NCBI GenBank assembly: GCA_009692395.1
Contig: SHZG01000006.1
Coordinates: forward strand, 1-26,494
DNA: 26,494 nucleotides
Reading direction: 5' to 3'
Source: Methylococcales bacterium
GTDB taxonomy: Bacteria > Pseudomonadota > Gammaproteobacteria > Methylococcales > Methylomonadaceae
A model generated the notes under the pieces. That model did no database searches. It worked only from the letters and a program-made list of their open reading frames with translations, and was not told where the DNA came from. A program made the position numbers and the translations under genes. Numbering within the stretch: the stretch's first letter is position 1; the number at the start of each line of letters is the position of its first letter. Positions 6,363 to 14,389 of this stretch are shown piece after piece.

Positions 6363-9011
6363 TTACTCACTAACACCCAACGCTTTTAGAATCTCCGCAC
6401 GAACTTGTTGCTGTTTATGTTTATCAGTAATAGGTTGTAACTGTTGGTCGGTGATGTAAAACATATCTTCAACGCGGCTACCAATAGTCGTAACTTTCGC
6501 GCTGTGTAGATGAATGCCCTGTTGTACAAATGTGTAACCTACTTTTGATAACAAGCCAGCGTGGTCAGTGGTTATTAGCTCCATGATGGTGTGTCTATTA
6601 AGTACATCATCATGGAATTCAATACTAGTTGGTATCGGGAAATGTTGTGCCTGCCTGAGTCTGGCTTGGCGATGAATATTTTTGTGTTCTTTTACATTAC
6701 CGTGCAGTAAATTTAAGCGCAACACATTACAAATATGCGCGTCTCTAAACGGCTCAGTAATGGGTTCACCTGATTGCTCTAACACTTGAAAGCTGTTCAA
6801 CACATAATTATTCAGCGTCGTCATAATACGCGCATCGAGGATAGTGAGTCCTAGTTGATCCAATGTGGCGGTACTGATGGAAAAAACACCTTCTTTATCT
6901 TTAGTATAAACAAACACTTCGGCACTACCGCGCTGGTTTTGTGTGCGCACTATCACTAAGGGCAACTCAGTTTCATCATGAGCTGCGATGATGACGGTAT
7001 GCCATGCAGTTTCATCCGCTGAGTAACGCAAAAAGTAATCATCAGTAATTTCATGCCATGTTTGCTCAATCAAAGCTTCTGGTAAACCTTGTTTGATTAA
7101 CCTGCTTTTCGCTTCTTGTTTATTTTCAGCGATACGATCCGCCATCGCGATAGGATTTTGTAAGCCATGGCGTAACGCGGTATGCGTACTGATATAAAGG
7201 TTTCTTAATAAGGTATCTTTCCACGAGTTCCATAATTCAGGATTCGTGGCGCGTATATCGGCAACCGTCAGTAAATAAAGATAATTGAGATATTCGACAC
7301 TCCTCACTTTTTGTGCGAATTCATGAATCACATCAGGATCACTAATGTCTTTTCGCTGTGCGGTCATTGACATCACCAAGTGATTACGCACCAGCCAAGC
7401 CACCAGCTTAGTATCCTGCGAGGAAATATCATGTTGGATACAAAAATTTTTAGCAATGTCTTCACCAATCACTGAATGATCGCCATTTTTACCTTTCGCT
7501 ATATCGTGAAATAAAGCGGCGAGATACAGTATTTCAGGCTTTGTAATCAGTAAAAATACTTTATTGCAAAAAGGCAGTTCAGTATCGTGTTTTGCTAAAG
7601 AAAAACGGCGCAAATTGGCAATGACAAACAGCGTATGTTCATCGACGGTATAAATATGAAATAAGTCATACTGCATTCGTGCCATGATGTTAGCAAAGCA
7701 AGGAACATAAGCGGCTAACACACCATAACGGTTCATTTGTTTTAGCGCGTGAGTTAGTCCGTGTGGTTGACTCAAAATGTCTATAAAAATTTGATTGGCT
7801 GTTTTATTCTCACGAAACGCATCATCAATCAGTGGTAAATTTTTACGAATCAAGCGCAAAGTTGTGGCGCGGATACCTTTAAGTTCGGGGTTTTTCTGTA
7901 GCATTAAAAAAATCTTTAATAATAAACAGGGGGATTGCTCAAAAACCTGCTCGTTTTTTACTTCCAGATAACCATTGATAGCAACAAAACTATCATTAAC
8001 AACGATTGGCTCACAATGACCCGCACCACCGACAAATCGTTCACTAAACAATTGCAATAACATTTCATTCAATCGCTCCAAACCTTGTACGGTTTGAAAG
8101 TAAAACTGCATGAATTTCTCAACATATTGATTATATTGACTCTTTTCTGAACTAAAACCAAATTGCTGTGCCAAATCCCGTTGATAATCAAACAATAAGC
8201 GATCTTCCGCACGATGAGTTAATAAATGCAAGGCATAACGAATCCGCCACAACACATCTAAAGCAGCCATTAATTCAGCGTATTCTGATTGCGGTAAAAA
8301 ACCGTGTTGAATCAGTTCCTTCAATGTAGAAGAGTTGTAATGGCGTTTAAATACCCACGCAATGACTTGTCTATCGCGTAATCCTCCCGGCCCTTCTTTG
8401 ATATTCGGCTCAAGATTATAGGCAGTATCGTGAAAACGCGCATACCGTAACCGCTGCTCTTCCATTTTGGCAGCAAAAAATTTATCGGACGACCAGATTT
8501 TATCAGGTGCTGTGGCTTGTTTAAGTGCGTGTAAAAGTGCCGTATTGCCGTCAATTAAACGAATTTCCATTAAGGAAGTTATAACGGTTTGATCGTTTAA
8601 CGCCTCGGTTACGCATTCTGGAATGGTGCGAACACTCTGCCCTGGTCTTAAGCCTATATCCCAAAGAAAAGTGAAAAAATTAGCGAGAGGTTCTTGATAA
8701 ATAGCCGCATCGTTGTCATCCAATAACACAATAATATCAATATCCGAATAAGGAAACAGCTCAGCTCTCCCGTAACCACCGACCGCACATAACGAGAGCT
8801 GTGACGCATAGTCACTCAAAAAATGTTGCCAACAGCAGCTAAGGACTATATCAATGAACGCTGATTTTTCTTTGAGTAGTGTTGAAACTGAGTGTTGTGG
8901 GTTAAATTTTTGCCGTAGCTCAGTATCGTGTTGTTTTAATAATTGCTTGAACTGTAGCAAACTGTCGCTTTGAGCAAAGAGAGAGGCATCAATGGTTGTA
9001 ATTAAGCTCAT
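6363..9011 (-). CDS. glnD: Bifunctional uridylyltransferase/uridylyl-removing enzyme GlnD
   Basis: GlnD senses glutamine and adds or removes UMP on PII proteins (GlnB/GlnK), setting glutamine synthetase activity and Ntr signalling. At 882 residues it matches E. coli (890). Domains in order: the nucleotidyltransferase domain with GGYGRAELFPYSDID at 78-92; a linker with EGPGGLRDRQ near 206-215; the HD hydrolase domain with His459 (DEHT), FHDIAKGKNGDHS at 501-513 and RNH near 542-544; then two ACT domains at about 697-775 (VYTKDKEGVFS) and 808-880 (ELITTDHAGLLSKV). All expected catalytic residues are present, so both activities should work. The start codon overlaps the map stop as ATGA, so expression is probably coupled to methionine aminopeptidase, an arrangement known in enterobacteria. 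A hairpin repeat follows the stop. Confidence 0.98.
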   Translation of the reverse strand: MSLITTIDASLFAQSDSLLQFKQLLKQHDTELRQKFNPQHSVSTLLKEKSAFIDIVLSCCWQHFLSDYASQLSLCAVGGYGRAELFPYSDIDIIVLLDDNDAAIYQEPLANFFTFLWDIGLRPGQSVRTIPECVTEALNDQTVITSLMEIRLIDGNTALLHALKQATAPDKIWSSDKFFAAKMEEQRLRYARFHDTAYNLEPNIKEGPGGLRDRQVIAWVFKRHYNSSTLKELIQHGFLPQSEYAELMAALDVLWRIRYALHLLTHRAEDRLLFDYQRDLAQQFGFSSEKSQYNQYVEKFMQFYFQTVQGLERLNEMLLQLFSERFVGGAGHCEPIVVNDSFVAINGYLEVKNEQVFEQSPCLLLKIFLMLQKNPELKGIRATTLRLIRKNLPLIDDAFRENKTANQIFIDILSQPHGLTHALKQMNRYGVLAAYVPCFANIMARMQYDLFHIYTVDEHTLFVIANLRRFSLAKHDTELPFCNKVFLLITKPEILYLAALFHDIAKGKNGDHSVIGEDIAKNFCIQHDISSQDTKLVAWLVRNHLVMSMTAQRKDISDPDVIHEFAQKVRSVEYLNYLYLLTVADIRATNPELWNSWKDTLLRNLYISTHTALRHGLQNPIAMADRIAENKQEAKSRLIKQGLPEALIEQTWHEITDDYFLRYSADETAWHTVIIAAHDETELPLVIVRTQNQRGSAEVFVYTKDKEGVFSISTATLDQLGLTILDARIMTTLNNYVLNSFQVLEQSGEPITEPFRDAHICNVLRLNLLHGNVKEHKNIHRQARLRQAQHFPIPTSIEFHDDVLNRHTIMELITTDHAGLLSKVGYTFVQQGIHLHSAKVTTIGSRVEDMFYITDQQLQPITDKHKQQQVRAEILKALGVSE

Positions 9012-9772
9012 TGCATTTCTTCTTGGCGTAGAGTCAAAATTTCATAGCCCGTTGCAGTGACCAAAACAGTATGCTCGAATTGAGCCGATAAGCTACGGTC
9101 TTTAGTCACGGCTACCCAACCATCGGGTAATACTTTAATTTCTTTTTTACCTAGATTAATCATTGGCTCAATGGTTAATATCATGCCTGCATCCAATACT
9201 TCGCCCGTCCCTGCTTTACCATAATGCAGCACTTGCGGCTCTTCATGAAATTTTTTGCCAATACCATGACCACAAAACTCACGCACGACCGAATAGCGAT
9301 GAGCTTCCGCGTGTTTTTGAATTGCATGACCAATGTCGCCTAATCTTGCCCCTGCTTTGACTTGTTGAATGCCCAAATACATTGATTCTTCTGTCACTTT
9401 AATCAACCGCTTAGCGTGTGCGCTGACTTCACCAACACCGAACATTTTGCTGGTATCACCATGATAGCCATCTTTAATGACGGTAATATCAATATTGATA
9501 ATGTCGCCATTTTTTAATTTTTTCTCATTGGGTATGCCGTGACAGACTTGCTGATTGACTGACGTACAAATAGATTTAGGAAAACCTTTGTAATTCAGCG
9601 GCGCGGGAATCACGTTCTGCACATCCACCATATAGTTGTGACAAATTAAATCCAACTCGTTAGTGGTAATACCTGCCACAACGTGAGATTCAATCATTTC
9701 GAGAACTTCAGCGGCTAATCTACCAGCAACACGCATTTTTTCAATTTCACTTTCGGTTTTAATAATAATCAT
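9008..9772 (-). CDS. map: Methionine aminopeptidase, type I
   Basis: This enzyme removes the initiator methionine from nascent proteins in the cytosol. The 254-residue product follows E. coli MetAP (264) closely from KTESEIEKMRVAGRLAAEVL onward. All five metal ligands are visible: Asp95 (NID), Asp106 (HGDTS), His169 (CGHG), Glu202 (IEPM) and Glu233 (FEHT). The open frame extends 13 codons upstream to an ATG at 9811. ATG 9772 is chosen because the product MIIIKTESEIEKM then aligns with the family N terminus; neither start has a good ribosome-binding site. It heads a two-gene unit with glnD. In many gammaproteobacteria map lies divergent from rpsB, but here rpsB is more than 12 kb away. Confidence 0.97.
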   Translation of the reverse strand: MIIIKTESEIEKMRVAGRLAAEVLEMIESHVVAGITTNELDLICHNYMVDVQNVIPAPLNYKGFPKSICTSVNQQVCHGIPNEKKLKNGDIINIDITVIKDGYHGDTSKMFGVGEVSAHAKRLIKVTEESMYLGIQQVKAGARLGDIGHAIQKHAEAHRYSVVREFCGHGIGKKFHEEPQVLHYGKAGTGEVLDAGMILTIEPMINLGKKEIKVLPDGWVAVTKDRSLSAQFEHTVLVTATGYEILTLRQEEMQ

Positions 9773-10315
9773 AGTATGAGGCAAGGAGATAGGATTCAGT
9801 GAGTAACGCATAATGGAACGATTCTAACAGAGTTCAGTGTGTTGTAAAATCGTAAACAAGGTACACTGATTAGTCTGTAGAGGAGTTTTATACCGCGATT
9901 GTCTCGTAATTAGCGTTGTGAATTCATCCGTTAATTCAAGGTTATTTAAAAACGGGGGGGTTCGTGCCGCGAATTAAATGAGCAATTAAACTTTGCTTAT
10001 CAAGCCAGAATAAGAAAAACACCCTTTTTTGACTGACTTGTTAATCTAATGGGGCCGCCATGAATTACTCCGAACGCTAAAAAAATCAATGACAGGCTGT
10101 TTTGCGGCGATTGCCTTGTTGTCATTTTCTGCTGCCTCTCTCATGGGTGAAAAATTGGAAAAACCCAATCTTAAACGGGACTTTATGAAACTGACCAATC
10201 TGTTCAAACTCTTGCCACACTTGATTTAAGTGTTTTCTGCTATCACTATCGGTTTTTATTGTTTAAAAGCGTTAGAATACCGCACAATCATTATAAATTT
10301 TAGGAGTGACACACC
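9773..10315. other. Gap between map and the zinc-ribbon gene
   Basis: About 540 bp separate the divergent map and zinc-ribbon genes. The stretch must hold both promoters, but no convincing -35/-10 pair stands out. A run of seven G lies near 9954-9960. The only possible coding segment is the short frame at 10089-10229. No repeat or hairpin of note was found. Confidence 0.5.
10089..10229 (+). CDS. Possible small hydrophobic/exported peptide, or remnant of one
   Basis: This 46-codon frame begins MTGCFAAIALLSFSAASLMG, which looks like a signal peptide or short membrane segment, followed by a basic stretch and a TAA. There is no clear ribosome-binding site. An ATG at 10060 opens a different frame that stops after six codons, and the current frame stays open upstream to 10050 without a start codon. 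This could be the start of an exported-protein gene broken by a frameshift. No family is recognised. Confidence 0.25.
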   Translation: MTGCFAAIALLSFSAASLMGEKLEKPNLKRDFMKLTNLFKLLPHLI

Positions 10316-10801
10316 ATGAACAAAGACAAACTCATCAAAGCCTATAGCGAATTCATGCAACATCTGCATGAAACTATGGAAAATACTCTACATACTTTTT
10401 CAGAAGCTCTGGAAATTTCTAAGGAAAAAACCAGTAAAACTAATGAATTAACCGATGCTGAATTAGACAAAGTATCGGGCTATGTTCAACGCGATGTTGA
10501 ACACGCTGCGCATGGTTTAACTGATAAAGCCGATAACGATTCATTATCTGAATGGTTTAAATTTGATGTCGAATTGATTGAAAAATTCACCCTCGATGCG
10601 TTTTTAAGTGTGGCAGATAAAACCCGCATAGAGTTGGAAAAAATTAAACAATTAGCAACAAAACACACTTATCACAGCGGCGATATTACCTTTGCAGGTA
10701 CATTTATTTGTGATGAATGCGGTAAAGAAATTGCATTTAAAATTCCTAGTGCAATTCCAGAATGCCCTGCTTGTCATGCGAAAACCTTTATTCGTATTTA
10801 G
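10316..10801 (+). CDS. Zinc-ribbon-containing protein, DUF1451 (YbeL-like)
   Basis: This 161-residue protein has an alpha-helical N-terminal part (about 1-115) rich in Glu and Lys, followed by a C-terminal zinc ribbon with Cys132, Cys135, Cys150 and Cys153 (CDEC and CPAC). The segment HTYHSGDITFAGTFICDECG resembles YHSGEVVGLGNLVCEKC of E. coli YbeL, which gives the DUF1451 assignment. The function of the family is unknown. A strong ribosome-binding site (TAGGAGTG) precedes ATG 10316. It lies 56 bp upstream of a ParA-like gene on the same strand and may be cotranscribed with it. No terminator is visible between them. Confidence 0.85.
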   Translation: MNKDKLIKAYSEFMQHLHETMENTLHTFSEALEISKEKTSKTNELTDAELDKVSGYVQRDVEHAAHGLTDKADNDSLSEWFKFDVELIEKFTLDAFLSVADKTRIELEKIKQLATKHTYHSGDITFAGTFICDECGKEIAFKIPSAIPECPACHAKTFIRI

Positions 10802-10857
10802 TCACTAACACGCTTTATAATTTAACTTTATCTATTTGATTTCACAGGATCGTAACA

Positions 10858-11637
10858 ATGCGCAGAGTCATATTCAACCAAAAAGGCGGGGTCGGAAAAT
10901 CCACCATTACCTGTAATTTAGCCGCTATCAGTGCAGTTGAAGGCAAGCGCACGCTCGTGATTGATTTAGATATACAAGGTAATTCAACGCAATATTTGCT
11001 AGGGCAAAAAGTCAGTAACAGTGAAAAAACTATCGCTCACTTCTTTAAAGATTGTTTAAGTATTTCCCTGTTCGGTGGCAATAACAGCAATGGCTTAGAA
11101 AGTGTGATACACGAAACGCCGTTTCCTAACTTATATGTCATTCCCTCACATCCAGACCTAGAGCCACTACAAGGTCGTTTAGAATCACGCTTTAAAATTT
11201 TTAAATTAAAAGAAGCACTGGAAAAATTAGAAGGTTTTGATTCTATCTATATCGACACGCCGCCGATTTTAAATTTTTACAGTCAATCGGCGTTAATTGC
11301 GGCAGATAAATGTTTGATTCCGTTTGATTGTGATACGTTTTCCAGAGAAGCCTTATACACGTTAATGAACGCATTAACCGAAGTAAAAGCCGATCACAAT
11401 CAACATCTTGAAATTGAAGGCATTATCGTTAATCAATTTCAACGCCAAGCGAATCTGCCGCGTATATTAGTCGATCAACTAATTGCCGAAGGTTTACCCG
11501 TGTTAAATGCAATGATTTCGCCGTCTATCAAAATCAGAGAATCCCATAGTGAATCCAAACCACTCATTCATTATGTGCCTACTCATAAGTTGACGATTGA
11601 GTATCTAGCGTTACACGCTGAGATTCATGGGAGTTAA
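10858..11637 (+). CDS. Orphan ParA/MinD-family ATPase
   Basis: This 259-residue P-loop ATPase has the deviant Walker A motif KGGVGKST at 9-16, with the signature first Lys. Switch I is around Asp36-Asp38 (VIDLDIQGNSTQ), and Walker B is YIDTPP with Asp133. Such ATPases dimerise on ATP, bind DNA or membrane non-specifically, and position plasmids, chromosome origins or protein clusters. No ParB, MinE or parS-like site follows, so this is an orphan and its cargo is unknown. It lacks the N-terminal helix-turn-helix of plasmid P1-type ParA, which fits a chromosomal Soj-like or protein-positioning role. ATG 10858 is preceded by AGGA. The product ends close to a convergent gene, with an inverted repeat between them. 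Confidence 0.9.
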   Translation: MRRVIFNQKGGVGKSTITCNLAAISAVEGKRTLVIDLDIQGNSTQYLLGQKVSNSEKTIAHFFKDCLSISLFGGNNSNGLESVIHETPFPNLYVIPSHPDLEPLQGRLESRFKIFKLKEALEKLEGFDSIYIDTPPILNFYSQSALIAADKCLIPFDCDTFSREALYTLMNALTEVKADHNQHLEIEGIIVNQFQRQANLPRILVDQLIAEGLPVLNAMISPSIKIRESHSESKPLIHYVPTHKLTIEYLALHAEIHGS

Positions 11638-11687
11638 TGCGCTGTATCGTTCTGGGATACGGGTATGATTGGGTAAATTTGAGTGTG

Positions 11688-11737
11688 TACGAACCACGAT
11701 ATTCAAGGTTAATTACTTGCTTTTGTTGTGGTTCGTA
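11688..11737. repeat. Inverted repeat between convergent genes
   Basis: The arms TACGAACCAC (11688-11697) and GTGGTTCGTA (11728-11737) are perfect 10-bp complements around a 30-base loop. A further partial copy, TTACGAAC, lies about 14 bases downstream. It lies between the ends of the ParA gene and the convergent small exported-protein gene. It could form a shared transcript-end structure, although no T tract follows. Confidence 0.4.
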
Positions 11738-11778
11738 AACTCACCTGAGCTTACGAACTTTTGGCTAGAGACTGAATA

Positions 11779-12165
11779 TTACTTTTTTTCAAAAAAGTAA
11801 TAGCCGCCATACCTTCCTTTCAGCGTCATGTTTTTTTCGTCTTTTTCCACAACGGTAAACAAATCAAAGCGGTTATTGCCGACCAGTGCAACTTTTAATT
11901 TACCGTCTTCTATTTCGTAACTAACGGGGGGTTGGTCGTAATATTTTCCTTCACGCGGAATATGTAAAATCGTTACTTTGCCCTCTTTCAATACCCAAGT
12001 ATCTTCTCGTGTCACAGAATCTTTATCGGTCAACTTATTTTTACTGGTTTGTAACTTCCAAGTGCCTTCCATTTCTGCGGTGGATTGTAATGTAACATCA
12101 GCATAAACAGCACTACCAAATATCGACAAACCCAATAACACGGAGGCTAGCTTTAGTTGCTTCAT
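11779..12165 (-). CDS. Small exported protein, probable beta-barrel (lipocalin-like), unknown function
   Basis: The 128-residue product begins with a clear Sec signal peptide, MKQLKLASVLLGLSIFGSAVYA, with predicted cleavage after residue 22. The mature part is about 106 residues. It starts with MEGTWKLQ, continues as short alternating beta-rich segments (SVTREDTWVLKEGKVTILHI, YEIEDGKLKVAL) and ends LKGRYGGYYFFEKK. The GTW near the mature N terminus and repeated strands recall lipocalin-like domains that start with G-x-W. There is no lipobox Cys, so it should be a soluble periplasmic protein. AGGA precedes the start at suitable spacing. It is flanked by the ParA gene (convergent) and a symporter gene upstream on the same strand, with no evident functional link. 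Confidence 0.7.
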   Translation of the reverse strand: MKQLKLASVLLGLSIFGSAVYADVTLQSTAEMEGTWKLQTSKNKLTDKDSVTREDTWVLKEGKVTILHIPREGKYYDQPPVSYEIEDGKLKVALVGNNRFDLFTVVEKDEKNMTLKGRYGGYYFFEKK

Positions 12166-12258
12166 TATCGTTTCCTATATTAAAATTTACTAATGAACCA
12201 GCCATTCTACGCACACCCTGGGGACAACTAAAGCATGATTAATTTAATAATGCCGTGT

Positions 12259-13509
12259 CTATTTCAACGCACCTTGCCAACGACTAACTAATGCGGCTGC
12301 GATGCTGTTACCAAATACATTGGTCGCACTACGTCCCATATCCAGAATTTGATCTATACCTAGCAGTAATAATAAACCTGCTTCGGGAATATCAAACATT
12401 GATAGCGTTGCCGCAATCACAATTAATGACGCTCTGGGTACGCCTGCGACACCTTTACTGGTAAACAATAACACCAGTAACATCATGAGCTGTTCACCCA
12501 ACGGCATATCAATACCGTAAGCCTGCGCGATGAATAACACCGCAAACGTCATGTACATCATGCTACCGTCCAAATTAAACGAATAGCCCAGTGGCAACAC
12601 CAAGCCACACACTTTTTCATCACAACCAAAGCGTTCTAATTGTTGCAACAGCTTGGGATACGCACTTTCACTGCTTGCCGTACCAAACGCCAACAACATG
12701 GGTTCACGAATATGACGTAATAAAGACCAGATGCGATGCCTGATAAACAGTGTGGCAAAACACCCCAATAAAGTACACAGTAGCAACAGTGCGAAATAAA
12801 ATTCACCAATAAACTGCCCATAACTCAACAATACGCTGATACCATTTTGCGCAATCACTGCTGCCATTGCCGCAAATACCGCGATAGGTGCATAGTGCAT
12901 CACATAGCTAGTGATTTTTAGCATGACGTGTGACAGCGAATCGAGTAATTTCACCGTTGGCTGCGCCAATTCGCCTAATGACGCACAGGCAATACCGAAA
13001 AACATTGAAAACACTACGATTTGTAAAATCTCATTGTTCGCCATTGCTTCAATAATGCTTTTAGGGAAAATGTGCGCAACAAAATTTGTCAAAGTTAGCT
13101 TCACATTGGCTAAGCCCGTGCTGGCATCGACAGGTGGTAAGTCAATATGTAACGAAGAGCCTGGGTGAAAAACATTAACCAGCAGCATACCCAGTAATAA
13201 ACTGAATAAAGAAGCCGAGAAAAACCATAGCATGGCTTGAATGCCAATCCGTCCCACGGTTTTAACATCCCCTGTTTTCGCCATACCCACCACCAGCGTG
13301 GCAAACACCAGCGGCGCGATAATCATCTTCACTAAGCGCAAGAAAATATCGGTTAACACGGTAAGAATTTCTAAAATTTGGACTAAGACGGGGCTACCCT
13401 TTGCTAAGTTCAAATTAAGTAATTCGCCCACTATGACACCTAAGACCAGTGCAATAGCGACATAAAGGGTTTGGCGATTGGCTGCTGGTGCTTGGTGAGG
13501 ATGACTCAT
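12259..13509 (-). CDS. Dicarboxylate/amino acid:cation symporter (DctA/GltP family)
   Basis: This 416-residue inner-membrane carrier of the DAACS family imports C4-dicarboxylates or glutamate/aspartate with Na+ or H+. Family motifs are present: the hairpin 1 serine motif TASSESAYP, the cation/substrate block GYSFNLDGSMMY, the hairpin 2 SKGVAGVPRASL, and the last-helix motif DMGRSATNVFGNS with the substrate-carboxylate-binding Arg. Many hydrophobic segments fit the usual eight helices and two re-entrant loops. The frame extends 21 codons upstream, but ATG 13509 is chosen because AAGGA precedes it by 7 bases and the protein then starts MSHPHQAPAANRQ. A palindrome about 55-80 bases upstream may be an operator. 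The substrate cannot be fixed from sequence. Confidence 0.93.
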   Translation of the reverse strand: MSHPHQAPAANRQTLYVAIALVLGVIVGELLNLNLAKGSPVLVQILEILTVLTDIFLRLVKMIIAPLVFATLVVGMAKTGDVKTVGRIGIQAMLWFFSASLFSLLLGMLLVNVFHPGSSLHIDLPPVDASTGLANVKLTLTNFVAHIFPKSIIEAMANNEILQIVVFSMFFGIACASLGELAQPTVKLLDSLSHVMLKITSYVMHYAPIAVFAAMAAVIAQNGISVLLSYGQFIGEFYFALLLLCTLLGCFATLFIRHRIWSLLRHIREPMLLAFGTASSESAYPKLLQQLERFGCDEKVCGLVLPLGYSFNLDGSMMYMTFAVLFIAQAYGIDMPLGEQLMMLLVLLFTSKGVAGVPRASLIVIAATLSMFDIPEAGLLLLLGIDQILDMGRSATNVFGNSIAAALVSRWQGALK

Positions 13510-13563
13510 GATAATTCCTTGAATAACTTTGCGTAATGGGAAGAGCCTTGGAACTAGCAATGA

Positions 13564-13587
13564 TGTACACACAAAACACCGTGTACA
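13564..13587. promoter_or_regulatory. Palindrome upstream of the symporter gene, possible operator
   Basis: The arms TGTACAC (13564-13570) and GTGTACA (13581-13587) are perfect complements separated by 10 bases, centred about 66 bases before the symporter ATG. Size and position suit a binding site for a dimeric transcription factor. It lies between the upstream dsbC terminator and the symporter start, so it belongs to the symporter promoter region. The regulator is unknown. Confidence 0.4.
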
Positions 13588-13597
13588 GTCGAGGAGA

Positions 13598-13628
13598 AAG
13601 AGCAGGCAAAAAAGCGTTGCCTGCTCTT
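13598..13628 (-). terminator. Terminator after the dsbC-like gene
   Basis: A perfect 12-bp stem, AAGAGCAGGCAA (13598-13609) with TTGCCTGCTCTT (13617-13628), encloses a 7-base loop. It starts about 14 bases past the stop at 13642. On the minus strand the stem is followed by TCTCCTC, a weak T run. It closes the long minus-strand cluster that begins at rpsB. Confidence 0.75.
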
Positions 13629-13641
13629 ATTAGTTATGCAA

Positions 13642-14364
13642 TTATTTAGGCTCGTTCTCGCCTTTCAGCATTTCTACTAATTGTTTCGCGGGTAAATAAC
13701 CTGGATAGACCACGCCTTTTTCAGACACGATAGTGGGTGTACCGTTGACTTCAAATTCGGCGGCGAGTTTCATGTGTTCATCGACAGGATTCGCACAGGT
13801 TTTTTCTTTAAGTGTTTCGCCTTTTTTGGCAGCCGTTAGCGCGGTTTTACGATCATCTGCACACCAGACGGAGATGGCTTTTTTGTAAGACTCGGTGTCT
13901 TTACCTGATCTTGGGAAGAAGATGTATTGAACGGTGATCCCTTCGGCGAGGTATGAATCAATTTCGGAATGTAATTTACGGCAATAGCCACAGTCGATGT
14001 CAGTAAAAATAGTCACAGTGTATTTACTGTCTTTCGCTTTGAAGACAATCATTTTGTCTACGCCTAGATTTTTTATGGCTTTGACGTGTGATTCGCTTAA
14101 TTTGCCTTCGGTTAAATCTTTTTTAGCGGCAATGTCAATTAAATGCCCTTCTATCAAATATTTGCCATCATCAGACACATAAAACACATTTGAACCCACT
14201 GAAATTTCATACAGCCCTTTGACTTCAGAAGGCTTAATGGTATCGACTTTCATGGTGGGCATGGATTTAGCGATGGATTCTTTAATAGTATTTTCATCTG
14301 CTTGAGCAGCTGAAAATGCTAAACCAAATAGCGATACTGCCGCCAGTATAATAATTTTTTTCAT
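13642..14364 (-). CDS. dsbC: Periplasmic thiol:disulfide isomerase DsbC-like
   Basis: This 240-residue exported thioredoxin-fold protein has a signal peptide MKKIIILAAVSLFGLAFSAA, cleaved after Ala22. An N-terminal dimerisation domain (about 25-85) has the DsbC-type block GLYEISVGSNVFYVSDDGKYLIEG shape, here at residues 50-73. The catalytic domain has CGYC at 125-128 in FTDIDCGYCRKLH. A second Cys pair (WCADDR and KTCANP) matches the structural disulfide of DsbC, and the cis-Pro loop is GTPTIV. DsbC reshuffles wrong disulfides and is kept reduced by DsbD. The frame runs 21 codons further upstream, but ATG 14364 begins the signal peptide and has GAGAAAG before it. It lies 25 bp after rseP and is probably in the same transcript; a terminator follows. 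Here it sits where bamA usually follows rseP. Confidence 0.93.
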   Translation of the reverse strand: MKKIIILAAVSLFGLAFSAAQADENTIKESIAKSMPTMKVDTIKPSEVKGLYEISVGSNVFYVSDDGKYLIEGHLIDIAAKKDLTEGKLSESHVKAIKNLGVDKMIVFKAKDSKYTVTIFTDIDCGYCRKLHSEIDSYLAEGITVQYIFFPRSGKDTESYKKAISVWCADDRKTALTAAKKGETLKEKTCANPVDEHMKLAAEFEVNGTPTIVSEKGVVYPGYLPAKQLVEMLKGENEPK

Positions 14365-14389
14365 GACTTTCTCGTATGGATTAGGTGGA

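Noticed and set aside
9008..9811. Longer map start at ATG 9811
   Set aside because: It adds 13 residues not found in the family and has no ribosome-binding site; ATG 9772 aligns with known MetAP N termini.
12259..13572. 21-codon N-terminal extension of the symporter
   Set aside because: The extension MCTSLLVPRLF... lacks a ribosome-binding site, while AAGGA precedes ATG 13509.
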